DNA of 64,000 nucleotides. Source: a cyanobacterium endosymbiont of Rhopalodia gibberula (GTDB taxonomy: Bacteria; Cyanobacteriota; Cyanobacteriia; Cyanobacteriales; Microcystaceae). How positions within the stretch are numbered: the stretch's first letter is position 1; each line of letters begins with the position of its first letter. A program made the translations under genes and the position numbers. This document shows positions 20,322 to 29,481 of this stretch, piece by piece. The DNA is taken from NCBI RefSeq assembly GCF_003574135.1, contig NZ_AP018341.1, positions 2,145,740 to 2,209,739 of the forward strand. Direction: 5' to 3'. Under the pieces are notes generated by a model that saw only the letters and a program-made list of their open reading frames with translations, ran no database searches and was not told where the DNA came from.

Positions 20322-21095
20322 CTAGATTCGTGGACGAAATAAGTGTGAATGTTGAGGATGATAAAGACGAGATCGACTTGAGAAACTAGGGTTTAATGCT
20401 GGACTGATTAAATAAAGGGTTGTTCGGATTAACTTTTCCTCCCGTGTAACTTGTGCCATTTTTTCTAGGGGAACCAACCAAATTTTCTCGTCTGGCCACC
20501 CAATACGAAAACACACTGCTATGGGGGTATTAGAGGGATAATGGTCTAGTAATTTTTCTTGGGCTGTTTCGACGTGACGAGCAGCTAAATACAAGCATAA
20601 ACTGGCTTTATGGGAGGCTAAACTGGCTAATTCTTCAGCTTCAGGAACGACTGAGGCAAAACCATTAATACGGGTTAGGATAATAGTCTGTACTAAATTA
20701 GGGATAGTTAATTCTACCCCTAATTTAGCAGCTGCCGCTTGAAAGGCACTAATTCCGGGGATTAATTCGAAGGGAATGTTTTTCTCTGCTAAAATCCGCA
20801 TTTGTTCATGGATAGTACTATAAATAGTTAAATCTCCAGAATGGAGACGAACGACAGCATGATTGTTCTTTACCTGTTCTTGAGTTAGGATCATAATTTC
20901 CTCTAGAGTTTTGCTGCCTGTAGAGATTAATAGAGTATCAGGGCGAACATCCTGTAGAATCTGCTTAGGGACTAGAGAATCTGCGTAAAAGATAACATCA
21001 GCTTGAGTAATGATTTTGTGTGCTTTGAGGGTTAATAAGTCTGGATCACCCGGTCCAGCGCCAATGAAGTAGACAGCAGGCTTGAGAAGGGTCAT
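20322..21095 (-). CDS. cobM: Precorrin-4 / cobalt-precorrin-4 C11-methyltransferase
   Basis: This enzyme (CobM/CbiF) transfers a methyl group from SAM to C11 of precorrin-4 in cobalamin synthesis. The 257 residues are usual. The N-terminal SAM-binding signature is YFIGAGPGDPDLLTLKA; RLHSGDLTIYSTIHEQM and IPFELIPGISAFQAAAAKLG follow, both typical of the C11 enzyme. cobS, for the late pathway, is elsewhere in this window (42426), which supports a living cobalamin route. It is the first gene of the minus-strand run 21095-17994. Confidence 0.92.
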   Translation of the reverse strand: MTLLKPAVYFIGAGPGDPDLLTLKAHKIITQADVIFYADSLVPKQILQDVRPDTLLISTGSKTLEEIMILTQEQVKNNHAVVRLHSGDLTIYSTIHEQMRILAEKNIPFELIPGISAFQAAAAKLGVELTIPNLVQTIILTRINGFASVVPEAEELASLASHKASLCLYLAARHVETAQEKLLDHYPSNTPIAVCFRIGWPDEKIWLVPLEKMAQVTREEKLIRTTLYLISPALNPSFSSRSRLYHPQHSHLFRPRI

Positions 21096-21659
21096 TGCAA
21101 ATCAATTGTTATAGAATACTGGTTAATGGAGTCAGAACCTCAAGTCTATAGCATTACTGAATCTTTAAGAACAAGGCCAGACAACTTGGGATAAGGTATG
21201 TTATTATCGACAACATTATTTTTTAATGCAAATAAAAGCGTAACATCTCGTTTTCTTCTAGAATTATAATATCAAGTTCCTAAAAATTGTAGGGTTAATC
21301 CTGGTTGTAAAAAATAATGTTATCGATTCAAATAAATTTGATTTAGATAGTTGCTAACTCTGATCCATCTTCACTAGAGAGCGCCTCTGTTAGTGAAAGA
21401 AAATGATTGAATTTATTAAGCAACTTTCTAAAAAAAACTCTAACTGTGTCCAGACAAATGTTTAGTTCTAAATAATTATTGATCGTTAAGTAGTGAACTG
21501 TTTATCTATTATTTTTGTATTGCTATTAATATGTGAGTACTAACTAAAGTCTTAAATTAAGATGGCGAACAAGTCTTAGTCATTTCAGTCAAAAGGAGAA
21601 ACAATACTTTTAAGCTTTATATAACCTCATTATCTAAAATTTTTCTGCGAGTTAATTTG

Positions 21660-21970
21660 ACTTTTCTTTTTTTTTAAAAATCTTAGACGATTGTTAGCCA
21701 TGAAAGATATATCTATAAATTGTATTGTCTGATAATTTTACCAGTCTATAATTTTCTTGAACTTCCACTTTTTTTTATTTAAACATAAATTTTATGTTTT
21801 TGTTTTTATCCCCGGAGTAATAATTTGTTCTTTAGTTAAAGTTAATAGTTCTTGATCTTATGATTGTGTTAGGTGAACTAATTATTTTAGCTTAATTTTT
21901 AAGCAGGCTGGTATCTAATGCTTGTTCTTTTTAAAACACTTTTCTCTCTTAGACTTATTAAAGTCTACTT
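21660..21970 (-). repeat. Degenerate IS-like repeat, family 1 copy C
   Basis: This partial copy has the block order of the distal part of copies A, B and E: an ATTTAAACATAA-like block, CCCCGGAG, GCTTAATTTTTAA and then a GGTATCTAATGCTTGTTC-like end. It is strongly diverged and non-coding. Confidence 0.4.
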
Positions 21971-22432
21971 AGTCAGAAATTTTATTTAATTGACTAATCC
22001 TAATTTTTGTTGTTCTAAGATAAACAAAATAATAGTAAAGGTGCTATTGCTACTAACTTGAGAAATTACTTCAATAGTTTATCCTATTCCTTAAACTAAA
22101 ATTCTAATAATAAAGAGTCTTAGTCGAGTTCTTCTGGTGATTATACTTCTAGCTTCATCTCCCATATCAAATTGCTCAGAAATTCGAGCTTACTCTGATA
22201 GAGAAATTTTTTTACAGTGATCGCATATTTATGATTTTACATTTTTTTTAACTGATAGAGTCTAACACTAACAATATAGTTACCTCGGAGTATTTTAACA
22301 AATTATTGATTATATTGAAGATTATTTATTTAATACAATTACTGTTATTGTTAATAACAATGGAAATTGATAGAATATGAAAATAAATGGTATAGTTATT
22401 ATATAAACGAGTTATTGCCACACCTCTTCAAG

Positions 22433-22707
22433 TTAATTATTAAAAACCATAGATTCTAAATAAAAGTACGTTTGTCCACCACCAGCTCGCGCCAAATCTA
22501 ATAAATTCGGTATTGAGTCATGCGGTCAGCTTCAGAGGCGGCAGTTTCGAGAGTTTCTTTTTGGATACCGCTGAGATTATCGTGTCTTGTCACAGGTTTA
22601 CTGTGTAAATACCCGGACATTACCGTTAGAGAAAATTGCAACTCATGGTAAATATTACTAACTAACCGATGTCGATGTTCCCACACATCAGGCGGACAAA
22701 GAAGCAT
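22433..22707 (-). pseudogene. Dead histidine kinase fragment (HisKA region)
   Basis: Minus-strand translation gives HRLVSNIYHELQFSLTVMSG and GIQKETLETAASEADRM, clearly the phospho-acceptor helix region of a sensor histidine kinase (family pattern NISHELRTPLTV). A frameshift near 22498 leads into LLDLARAGGG, the usual continuation. The sensor and ATPase domains are absent on both sides. It is a remnant, not a functional gene. Confidence 0.75.
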
Positions 22708-22858
22708 TAGATTGAAAATATAATTTGACCATTAGTGGTATCCTAAACTACATATACTTTACCTAAGTTAGTTTCCTGAATAATTAACAATGTGATACAC
22801 ATAAATCAGTGACGTCTATTAGCTAATATTAAGTTTCAGTTGGAGAAGAACATTAGTT

Positions 22859-22929
22859 ATGAAAACTAAATTAGTTTCTTTTATCCCCATTTTTAATGAG
22901 GTCAATTGGGCAATAATAATTCCTTGATG
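22859..22929 (+). other. Mini reading frame directly before a terminator
   Basis: An ATG at 22860 with a purine-rich GGAGAAG about 16 bases upstream opens a 22-codon frame (MKTKLVSFIPIFNEVNWAII and two more residues) that stops 8 bases before a perfect terminator hairpin. It could be a tiny protein, a leader peptide or the stump of a lost gene. Confidence 0.25.
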
Positions 22930-22936
22930 ATTTTTG

Positions 22937-22964
22937 AACCGTAAGAGAATCTTACGGTTTTTTT
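22937..22964 (+). terminator. Rho-independent terminator
   Basis: AACCGTAAG (22937-22945) and CTTACGGTT (22951-22959) form a perfect 9-bp stem with a 5-base loop, followed by a T-run to 22964 on the plus strand. Only the mini frame at 22859-22929 lies directly upstream. Confidence 0.75.
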
Positions 22965-23329
22965 ATAGATCTATTTCTAGGGACACCATATAGCTGTAGA
23001 TTTTCACTTCATTAGAAAAACACCCTATAATATGGGGAAATAGTGAATATTCCGTGTATGAATAATAATCGAAATCTTTTGTACTCGTAAACTAATTCGG
23101 AGGTTGGTTCAATCTTGGGTTTAAAGTAACGTATTACAGAACAAAAAAACTCGATTTATGAGGACAAAAAGATAATGTGATGGTGGGCTCGTTATTTTTT
23201 CTAAAACTAAGTTGAATACTTAATAATGGGATTATACTTTTTTGCTCAATCTGACTATAACTAATTTTCAGGAAAATCGTTAAGATTAGCAGTGAGATTT
23301 ATCGCTTTCTTGGAAATTAGGAAAAAACA

Positions 23330-23713
23330 ATGACAGAACCTTTTAGATTTAGTAATGGTCAACAGGCTAATAATGTGGAAGATTTAATTAAAATCTGTGA
23401 AGATAATCCCCAGGAGGGAATTAATTACTTAAACCGAGGAGACTTGGAAAACTGGCTAACTTATATTGGGGAAGTTAATTTTTCTCAAAAGGCTAAACAA
23501 GCTAGAGAAGCTTCTGTCTCTGATAAAGAGAAGTTAAGGCAGTTTTTAGTAACAGTTCAAAGAAAATCAGAACCGGTTCCCATCGAATCTCCCAAAAATA
23601 CTTCAGTGCAGCCAACTCACGAACCTACCTCAACTTTAGAGCCGGAATCTACTTATTCCCTAGTTCAATGGTTTAAAAATCTATTTAAATGGTTTAAAAA
23701 TCTATTTAAGTAG
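23330..23713 (+). CDS. Small hypothetical protein with duplicated amphipathic tail
   Basis: 127 residues. The N-terminal part (about 4-65: FRFSNGQQANNVEDLIKICE, then LNRGDLENWLTYIG) looks like a compact helical domain I have no name for. It is followed by a Pro/Ser/Thr-rich linker (about 78-112) and a C-terminus that repeats WFKNLFK twice in tandem. At DNA level the repeat is a 21-bp unit, identical apart from its last base (23671-23691 and 23692-23712). The tail would be an amphipathic, basic helix suited to membrane or protein contact. The SD-like GGAAATTAGGAAA lies before the ATG. A probable terminator follows at 23742-23802. Confidence 0.65.
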   Translation: MTEPFRFSNGQQANNVEDLIKICEDNPQEGINYLNRGDLENWLTYIGEVNFSQKAKQAREASVSDKEKLRQFLVTVQRKSEPVPIESPKNTSVQPTHEPTSTLEPESTYSLVQWFKNLFKWFKNLFK

Positions 23714-23741
23714 ACTAGAAAAATATTAACAACCAGTTTGT

Positions 23742-23802
23742 AGCTGTTGAGACAAGGGAAAATGACATATTAATCCGTGCTTTTGATCCTTGTCTTTTTA
23801 TT
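23742..23802 (+). terminator. Probable terminator of the gene at 23330
   Basis: AGACAAGG near 23749 pairs with CCTTGTCT near 23788, an 8-bp stem with a long loop, followed by T-rich sequence. The long loop makes it a weaker call than other terminators here. Confidence 0.45.
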
Positions 23803-24029
23803 TTTGCTAAATATGACAAATATAGTTATTAATATTAACGTCTCGAAAGCACTATTTTAAAATTGTTCTTATTATAGTTTGCTTATCATTAATAATGATA
23901 TTAAATTAGTCTATATTAGAGTTTGGCAGACTTTGATTATCCCGAGTTCGGTAGATTTATTTTTTTATCCTACTAAAACTTGAGTTCGACGAAAAGTTAT
24001 CAAAAGAAAGGAAAGCAACAGCTATATGC

Positions 24030-24440
24030 TAAAATCAGTATTTGTTGAGATTTAGTGCTATGAATGTAAAATTGAGACGAGATTCTATCTAAGTATTTTG
24101 TGATTTTCATTATTTCTATCAAAGATTTCGATTTAAACAGTACTGTCATTCTGTTCATCAATTGACAGCATTTTTTCTTGAATCAACACTTTTTTATTTA
24201 ATGATAAGTAAAACTATGACTAGTGTAATTTATTTTGGCGGTTCGTGATATCGAGCTTTTAAATAATTTTATACATTAAAAATTTTTCTCTATTGTAAAA
24301 AATATCTACCAACTTAGTAAATTAAGATCATTTTGTGGAGCTTGTATCCTGGACAAAGATATTTATGTACCATTTTTTACTAACTAACATAGAGTTTTTA
24401 ATAATCCCGTTATTATAAGACCAAAATCCTGTTAGAGTAA
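24030..24440 (-). repeat. Degenerate repeat family 2, copy F
   Basis: It shares ordered blocks with 62770-63190 and, inverted, with 57955-58290. The blocks include GTGCTATGAAT, CTTTTAAATAATT, TTTTGTGGAGCTT and TCCTGGA. Minus-strand translation gives a short conserved piece (PGYKLHKM here, PGHKLHKT in the other copy). A dead mobile element is likely; its family is unknown. Confidence 0.45.
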
Positions 24441-24796
24441 CTAGTTAATTAAACTAATTTAAGAATCTCTTGAATGTATTGACAACAAAGATTTTAGGTG
24501 ATAATGTCCGACAAAATAGTTTAAAATAGTTCAAATAGTCCCAAATACCTAAGTTCTCGGAAAGAGGGAAATTACTAGCAAAATATTTTATTCTTTTAAC
24601 GGTGGTTACTATTATTGTGTCTAATAAATGATCGCCATAAACATAAATTCATCTTGAAAGTAGGCTATTTATCCATAAATAACATTCAAATTCTAGTCAT
24701 TTTTACAGTAATTTTATAACAAATGAGTATCCTATTTATATTTAGAACTTGACTTTATTTACGGCAACATAAGAGTAAAATTCTTTAGTTATTTTA

Positions 24797-25789
24797 TTAG
24801 TAATGATCGCCGATCTTTATTTCATTATCGATTTTCGAAGATTTCATTAGTTCGTGAAAACGTTCACGTCCTTCGTTATAATCTTTACTTTCATATCCCA
24901 TTACCTGACGAATAATCCATTTTTGAGAAACTCCATCTTTGATGAGCAAATTAATCAATTCACGCCAAATTTCATCTTCATCAATAGATTTATTAATCCA
25001 CCAACTACCTGTTTCTCGAAAGCTTATTTTACTGTTTTGTTGATCAAAATGAATATATATAGCAGCTAACAAGCTGGTAAATGATTTTCTATTTATTTTT
25101 TCGTTTTCAGTATCAATAATTTTCCAATCTTCTGAAGTGAGTTGATTAATATATTTATTTTGCTGTTCTTTGACTACTAACTTTTTGGTAATTTTACTTA
25201 AAAAACAAGTATTGACATAAGGGAAAAGTCGATATAAATAGTCAGCAACTATTGCGTTAAATAGGGCTTCTCCTAAAAATTCAAGTTGTTTTTCGTGGTC
25301 TAATCTATCTTTAATATTCTTCAAGTGACGGGCTAATAATGGAGCGATTAATTGTTTTTTAACCCAATTAAAAGTTTGAGATGAACCTCGGTCAAGATGC
25401 ATGGCTCCTACTAATGCTTTGAGAGCCTTTTCGAAAGGATTATTTCGTTTGATCCGGAGGTAATGTCGTTCATCTTTTACAGCCAAAAAAGGGAAACTTT
25501 CTCCTAACCCTAATTTAAACCAAAGGTCAGTCAACTTTTCCTTTTCTTCTAATTTATTTCGCAAAGTAGTCAGTTTGCTTACTGCTAAATAGGAACAATT
25601 TTGATAGAGATAATTTGTAATAATAAATTCTAGAATTTTCTCCCCTAAGTATTCTAGCCGCTCATTATTATTTTCGGATCGGTTGACTTGTTGAGCGTAA
25701 GACGGATGAATCAGAGATTCAAAGAGAAGAGCGCTATTTTTGAAGCGAACACCAATTTTATCTTGAAGGTAGGTAGGTTTCCATTCCAT
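24797..25789 (-). CDS. Tandem RNase III-fold protein, catalytic residues replaced
   Basis: 330 residues containing two RNase III-like domains. Domain 1 (about 5-150) has NERLEYLGE (42-50) where the family has NERLEFLGD, and EKALKALVGA (120-129) where the family has ADAFEALIGA. Domain 2 (about 150-255) has EKQLEFLGE (166-174) and RKSFTSLLAA (234-243). The metal-binding Asp and Glu of the second motif are thus Lys/Lys in domain 1 and Lys/Thr in domain 2, and Asp of the first motif is Glu in both. No double-stranded-RNA-binding domain follows; the last 75 residues are helical and unassigned. An RNA-binding but non-cleaving role is inferred. The intact frame in a decaying region suggests it is needed. 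Confidence 0.8.
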   Translation of the reverse strand: MEWKPTYLQDKIGVRFKNSALLFESLIHPSYAQQVNRSENNNERLEYLGEKILEFIITNYLYQNCSYLAVSKLTTLRNKLEEKEKLTDLWFKLGLGESFPFLAVKDERHYLRIKRNNPFEKALKALVGAMHLDRGSSQTFNWVKKQLIAPLLARHLKNIKDRLDHEKQLEFLGEALFNAIVADYLYRLFPYVNTCFLSKITKKLVVKEQQNKYINQLTSEDWKIIDTENEKINRKSFTSLLAAIYIHFDQQNSKISFRETGSWWINKSIDEDEIWRELINLLIKDGVSQKWIIRQVMGYESKDYNEGRERFHELMKSSKIDNEIKIGDHY

Positions 25790-25989
25790 CTTTGATACTA
25801 TCCAAACTCATTTTTCTTTTCTTAAATTCTAATATATATATCTAAATATACATATTAGATTAGCCTTTACATTCAGTTAAGTATATTTCCGCGGAACTGT
25901 TCACGATAAAATAACGTCTTAAGGTTGAAAGCCTTATATTTTTTTTTAAAGCTTTATGTCTTGTTGACTCTTTCCTCGACTTAGTTGAC

Positions 25990-26979
25990 ATGCTTCAATT
26001 TCAAATCCAGTCTGACAGCGATATTCCCTCTTCTAAGCAGTTATTTGACCAAATTCGTTTTTCTATTGCTTCTCGTCAATACCCTCCTGGCCATCGATTG
26101 CCAAGTACGCGACAATTAGCTACTATCACAGGACTTCATCGCAACACGATTAGTAAAGTCTATCAACAATTGGAGGAAGTTGGTCTAGTTGAATCTATTG
26201 CTGGATCAGGTATTTATGTTAAAGTTCAAGGAAATGAAGGGGGAACACTTCCTGCTTCTCCTCTATTTGCTCAATATCCTGAAGCTAGTCAGTTAGTCCA
26301 AAAAAGCCTTGATGAGTTGTTGTGGCAAGGATTAACAATTTCTCAGGTTAAGGAATTATTTCTAGCAGCTCTTGACTGGCGTTTGCGTTGTAGTGCGCAG
26401 GTATTGGTCACAGTTCCTACTAAGGATTTAGGAGCAGGGGAGTTGATATTACAAGAATTAGAGAAAGCTTTAGCGATTCCCGTACAATTAGTTCCTCTCG
26501 AAGAATTAGCTCAAGTTCTAGTTGAAACTAAATTAGGAACTGTAGTTACAAGTAGCTATTTTTTTGCTGAGGCTGAATCTATTGCGTCTCCGCTGTCCAT
26601 CCGGGTTATTCCTTTAAACATTTACGATTACAGTAAAGAACTAGATATTATTAAATACTTACCTCTAGACACCCGTTTAGGTATTGTTAGTCTCAGTCCA
26701 GGAATATTAACTGTGGCAGAAATTCTTATTCATAGCTTGCGTGGAGATGATTTATTGTTAATTTCAGCTCAGGCAAGCGACCATGTTAAACTTAGGGGAT
26801 TAGTTCGTTCAGCCCAAACAATTATTAGTGATCCCGCTAGTTATCCCATTGTTAAACAAGCTATCCGAGCTATTAGAGATGACATCATTCGTCCTCCTCA
26901 TGTCATTTGTTCTGAAAATTACATTGGAGATAAATCAATTCAGCTACTCAAACTGGAATTGGGGTTAGGAGAAGAATAA
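25990..26979 (+). CDS. GntR-family transcriptional regulator
   Basis: 329 residues. The N-terminal winged helix-turn-helix (about 12-80) has the GntR signature YPPGHRLPSTRQLATITGLH, then NTISKVYQQLEEVGLVES and the wing AGSGIYV. The C-terminal 240 residues form an alpha/beta effector-like domain that I cannot assign; it is too short and lacks the PLP lysine context expected of a MocR aminotransferase domain. The ATG at 25990 gives the usual short N-terminus. The ligand and targets are unknown. A dead LRAT/NC-type gene follows. Confidence 0.85.
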   Translation: MLQFQIQSDSDIPSSKQLFDQIRFSIASRQYPPGHRLPSTRQLATITGLHRNTISKVYQQLEEVGLVESIAGSGIYVKVQGNEGGTLPASPLFAQYPEASQLVQKSLDELLWQGLTISQVKELFLAALDWRLRCSAQVLVTVPTKDLGAGELILQELEKALAIPVQLVPLEELAQVLVETKLGTVVTSSYFFAEAESIASPLSIRVIPLNIYDYSKELDIIKYLPLDTRLGIVSLSPGILTVAEILIHSLRGDDLLLISAQASDHVKLRGLVRSAQTIISDPASYPIVKQAIRAIRDDIIRPPHVICSENYIGDKSIQLLKLELGLGEE

Positions 26980-27039
26980 TTAGTCGTTACTGACTATGTT
27001 ATGACACGCGGTGATTAAATCGGATTTATGTATATTGAG

Positions 27040-27640
27040 AATTATTAAACACTTTAAGGGGGTTATAAACATCACGGCATTTATGATGGTGATAATTGTT
27101 ATTCAGTATCGTAAATCTAGTGAGACTATAGAACAAACATCATTGCTAACACTATATTAGGGAACATCAAGTTTATCCGAGAGAATATTCTTATGAGTTT
27201 TGTGTTAACCTTAATGTGATTATACGTCAATCATAAACTCGTTTAAGCGAGAAGATACGTTTTTTTGTTTAATGAGTCTAAATATTTTGCTACTTGGTGT
27301 TAAATAAGGATTAATTGTAGTGTTTAAATTAAAGACTTCGTCCTTTTTGAAAATATTAGTACTAATAATACTATTTGTTAGCTTGATACAAGTTTTAAAA
27401 AAGGCTAAGTCTAAAGATACTCAATAGCTACTATGAAAAGTTTGAGGTGATATTAAAATGTTTTTGGATAAAATCAAACCGCAATATAAAAAGGTAATCG
27501 CCGAAAAAAAGAGTTGGTATAAAATAACAAGAAAAGCTGTCAAAGAAATTGATGTTATTTAGCCTATACTACCCTGAAAAGAAGGTTTACTCATCAACAA
27601 AAAATTAATAGTTTGAAAATATAATTAAATTTGGTTAGCC
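27040..27640 (+). pseudogene. Dead LRAT/NC-domain (lecithin retinol acyltransferase-like) gene
   Basis: Plus-strand pieces in shifting frames follow the order of a cyanobacterial LRAT-family protein: YKHHGIYDGDN (about 27070), QYRKSSETIEQTSL (about 27105), REYSYEFC, then ESKYFATWC (about 27272), where the family has its catalytic NCEHFATWC. A helical tail with IKPQYKKVIAEKKSWYKI lies at about 27470-27540. Frameshifts and stops separate all of these. In the catalytic segment the usual NCEHF reads ESKYF. Two small frames inside it (27320-27427 and 27458-27562) are parts of the wreck, not separate genes. Confidence 0.65.
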
Positions 27641-27682
27641 ATAATGATAGAAAAATTTTTAAAAAATCTTTTAACATAAAAT

Positions 27683-28255
27683 TCAATGGAGACAATTAAC
27701 CCATAGGGGTAAACTTCCTTTTGTGATCGCTTTAGCGTAAGCTGAATACCTATTAACAATTGAATAAGATTGACTTTCACTATTATTAATCCAGGTTTTA
27801 ATCTTTTCAAAATTTGTTTGTTGGTAATCTTCCATTAACATAAGTTTAATAAAAGCATGATTTAGAAGTTTAAAACTGTTAAGATTTGACCAACCTATTA
27901 TCAGTAAATAATCTTGATAATAGTGGTCCATTATTTGGTAAACTACAACTCCTTGATTTTTTTGAAGGGAATCTTTTCTGAAATCAAAGGTGACTAACTC
28001 TCCAGGATTTATATCCCGTGGTATTTGATAAATTCCTGTCTGTCCATTCCAGGATTTACTCTCTTTAAAAGAAAGTTTTTCTGAGCTACTATTTTCAATA
28101 ATAATAGTTATTATATTGTGCTTGATTTTTTGAGTATTTTGACGATGAGTTATATCTATTTTTTTCTTTTTAAAGCGAAAAAAATCAGACAAAATAAATG
28201 AAGGATATAAATTTTTAATTTGAGGAAAACGTATGACTTCATTTTTGTTCCACAT
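27683..28255 (-). CDS. Hypothetical protein, possible beta-sandwich fold
   Basis: 190 residues of unknown function. The central part (about 45-150) alternates strands and turns (IITIIIENSSSEKLSFKESK, then PRDINPGELVTFDF, then NQGVVVYQI, then YLLIIGWSNL), a pattern seen in aegerolysin-like and other single-sandwich proteins that handle membranes. No signal peptide is visible. The last 20 residues look unlike the rest, so a recent frameshift at the 3' end is possible. The codons are as AT-rich as the surrounding DNA. I rate it as either a living orphan or an early-stage pseudogene. Confidence 0.5.
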   Translation of the reverse strand: MWNKNEVIRFPQIKNLYPSFILSDFFRFKKKKIDITHRQNTQKIKHNIITIIIENSSSEKLSFKESKSWNGQTGIYQIPRDINPGELVTFDFRKDSLQKNQGVVVYQIMDHYYQDYLLIIGWSNLNSFKLLNHAFIKLMLMEDYQQTNFEKIKTWINNSESQSYSIVNRYSAYAKAITKGSLPLWVNCLH

Positions 28256-28461
28256 TTGTCTTAGATCTTCAATATTTTTTCTACTTCGAGAATATTAAAA
28301 TTTGGAGGAGATGTTCAATCTCTTAAAACATAAAAAATATTTTATCTACTGATGATCAAACCTCAATTGTTAGAGTAAATTTAGATAAAAAAGTCTAAAA
28401 AAAGTAGATTATGCTAAATTTCTTGTATATAATTGAACTTATGATTTAGCAGCCTCTTCAA
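28256..28461. other. Short gene-free gap
   Basis: AT-rich sequence between the hypothetical gene and the ABC-2 permease, without recognisable signals. Confidence 0.4.
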
Positions 28462-29250
28462 TTAAGCTCCCATTCCAGAATATTGTTTTATTCCCCGTCG
28501 CCATAACCAACGATTAACAACAAAAAAGATAATACACCATCCCATCATAATCAATAAACCATGAATAATATTCACAGGTAATGCCATTAATAAGGCTGTT
28601 GGAAAATAAGCAATATAGGGAATAGGAGTCCACATAACTATCTCACGAACTCCATCAGGAAATAAATCTAAAGGAGCTGTCATTCCTGAAAGAAAAACAC
28701 AGGCTAAATTCCAAAACTGTTGAATAGCACTGGCTCTTTCTGTCCAAAAAGCGAACATAGCGAAAGTATATTGAATTAAAAAATTCAGGGAAAATGCAGC
28801 AACTATGACTACAAAGGCTAACAGAAAATTGAATAAATCAGGTATCCAAAAAGCTTGAGGATATAACAAAAAAAATAAAATAGTAAAAAAGATAACTAAA
28901 GGCAATCGAGTAATTTTTTCCGTAACATGTCTTGCTACATGATGCCAACTTGGATCAAGGGGATGCAACAATTTAAAAGATAGTTTACCCTCTAAAACTT
29001 CTCTCTCAAAATCCCAAACCACCCAAACATTAGTAAATTGTCTTATTTGAAACATACAAAAAAAATAACGAGCAAATTCAATTGGACTCAATCTCAACTC
29101 ACTTTGAGTAGCTGCTTCTATCCAAACCCCCATCAAGATAATAGGCAATGATCCTGACAAAATCCAAAAAAATATTTCAGCACGATACTCTATCATGTAA
29201 GCATAATAAACCGATAGAAAAGTAAATTTTTTTTTAATTATCCAGTACAT
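28462..29250 (-). CDS. ABC-2 type transporter permease
   Basis: 262 residues with six predicted membrane helices. The layout and motifs (AYMIEYRAEIFFWILSG near the N-terminus, VWDFEREVLEGKLSFKLLHP in the cytoplasmic loop, then LSGMTAPLDLFPDG and WTPIPYIAYFPT) match the DUF990-type ABC-2 permease family, which works as a pair of permeases with one ATPase to export an unknown substrate. The partner permease and ATPase are not in this window, so they are presumably encoded elsewhere. The frame is intact and starts at an ATG preceded by AT-rich sequence. Confidence 0.85.
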   Translation of the reverse strand: MYWIIKKKFTFLSVYYAYMIEYRAEIFFWILSGSLPIILMGVWIEAATQSELRLSPIEFARYFFCMFQIRQFTNVWVVWDFEREVLEGKLSFKLLHPLDPSWHHVARHVTEKITRLPLVIFFTILFFLLYPQAFWIPDLFNFLLAFVVIVAAFSLNFLIQYTFAMFAFWTERASAIQQFWNLACVFLSGMTAPLDLFPDGVREIVMWTPIPYIAYFPTALLMALPVNIIHGLLIMMGWCIIFFVVNRWLWRRGIKQYSGMGA

Positions 29251-29434
29251 TAGTTAGTCTCACTTAAAGTTGATTAAAAGTAAATTGTTTTTGACAGCTA
29301 CTCTTCCTCCACAAAAAATAAAAAATTAGAACCAATCTACTATTTAAGGAAATAGGCTCTGAGATACTAACTGAAAAAATATCTCAAGTTAGTTTCAAAA
29401 AGTTAATATCAAACAATGTCAAATTATGAGCTTT

Positions 29435-29481
29435 GTTATTCATAGTTTGACATTGTTCGATATTGTCAAACTATGAATAAC
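29435..29481. repeat. Perfect palindrome inside dead rbcS
   Basis: An 18-bp arm (29435-29452) is perfectly inverted at 29464-29481 around an 11-base centre. A further diverged copy of the arm lies at about 29413-29428. It overlaps the point where rbcS loses frame. Confidence 0.9.

Larger units (their letters stand above)
21096..23329. other. 2.2-kb gene-free stretch with remnants
   Basis: Contents seen: an IS-like remnant (about 21660-21970), a dead histidine kinase fragment (22433-22707) and a mini reading frame with an adjacent strong terminator (22859-22964). Between these, and from 22970 to 23329, I see only AT-rich sequence and the promoter region of the gene at 23330. Confidence 0.5.
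23714..24796. other. 1.1-kb gene-free stretch
   Basis: It holds a probable terminator near 23742-23802 and repeat family 2 copy F (about 24030-24440). The remainder is AT-rich without coding signal. Confidence 0.5.

Noticed and set aside
25990-26979. MocR-type aminotransferase regulator
   Set aside because: The protein is 329 residues, too short for a full aminotransferase domain, and lacks the PLP-lysine context; plain GntR is the better call.
27320-27562. Two small genes (35 and 34 codons), each with a plausible Shine-Dalgarno sequence
   Set aside because: Both fall in order within the dead LRAT-family gene at 27040-27640 and match its expected C-terminal helical tail.
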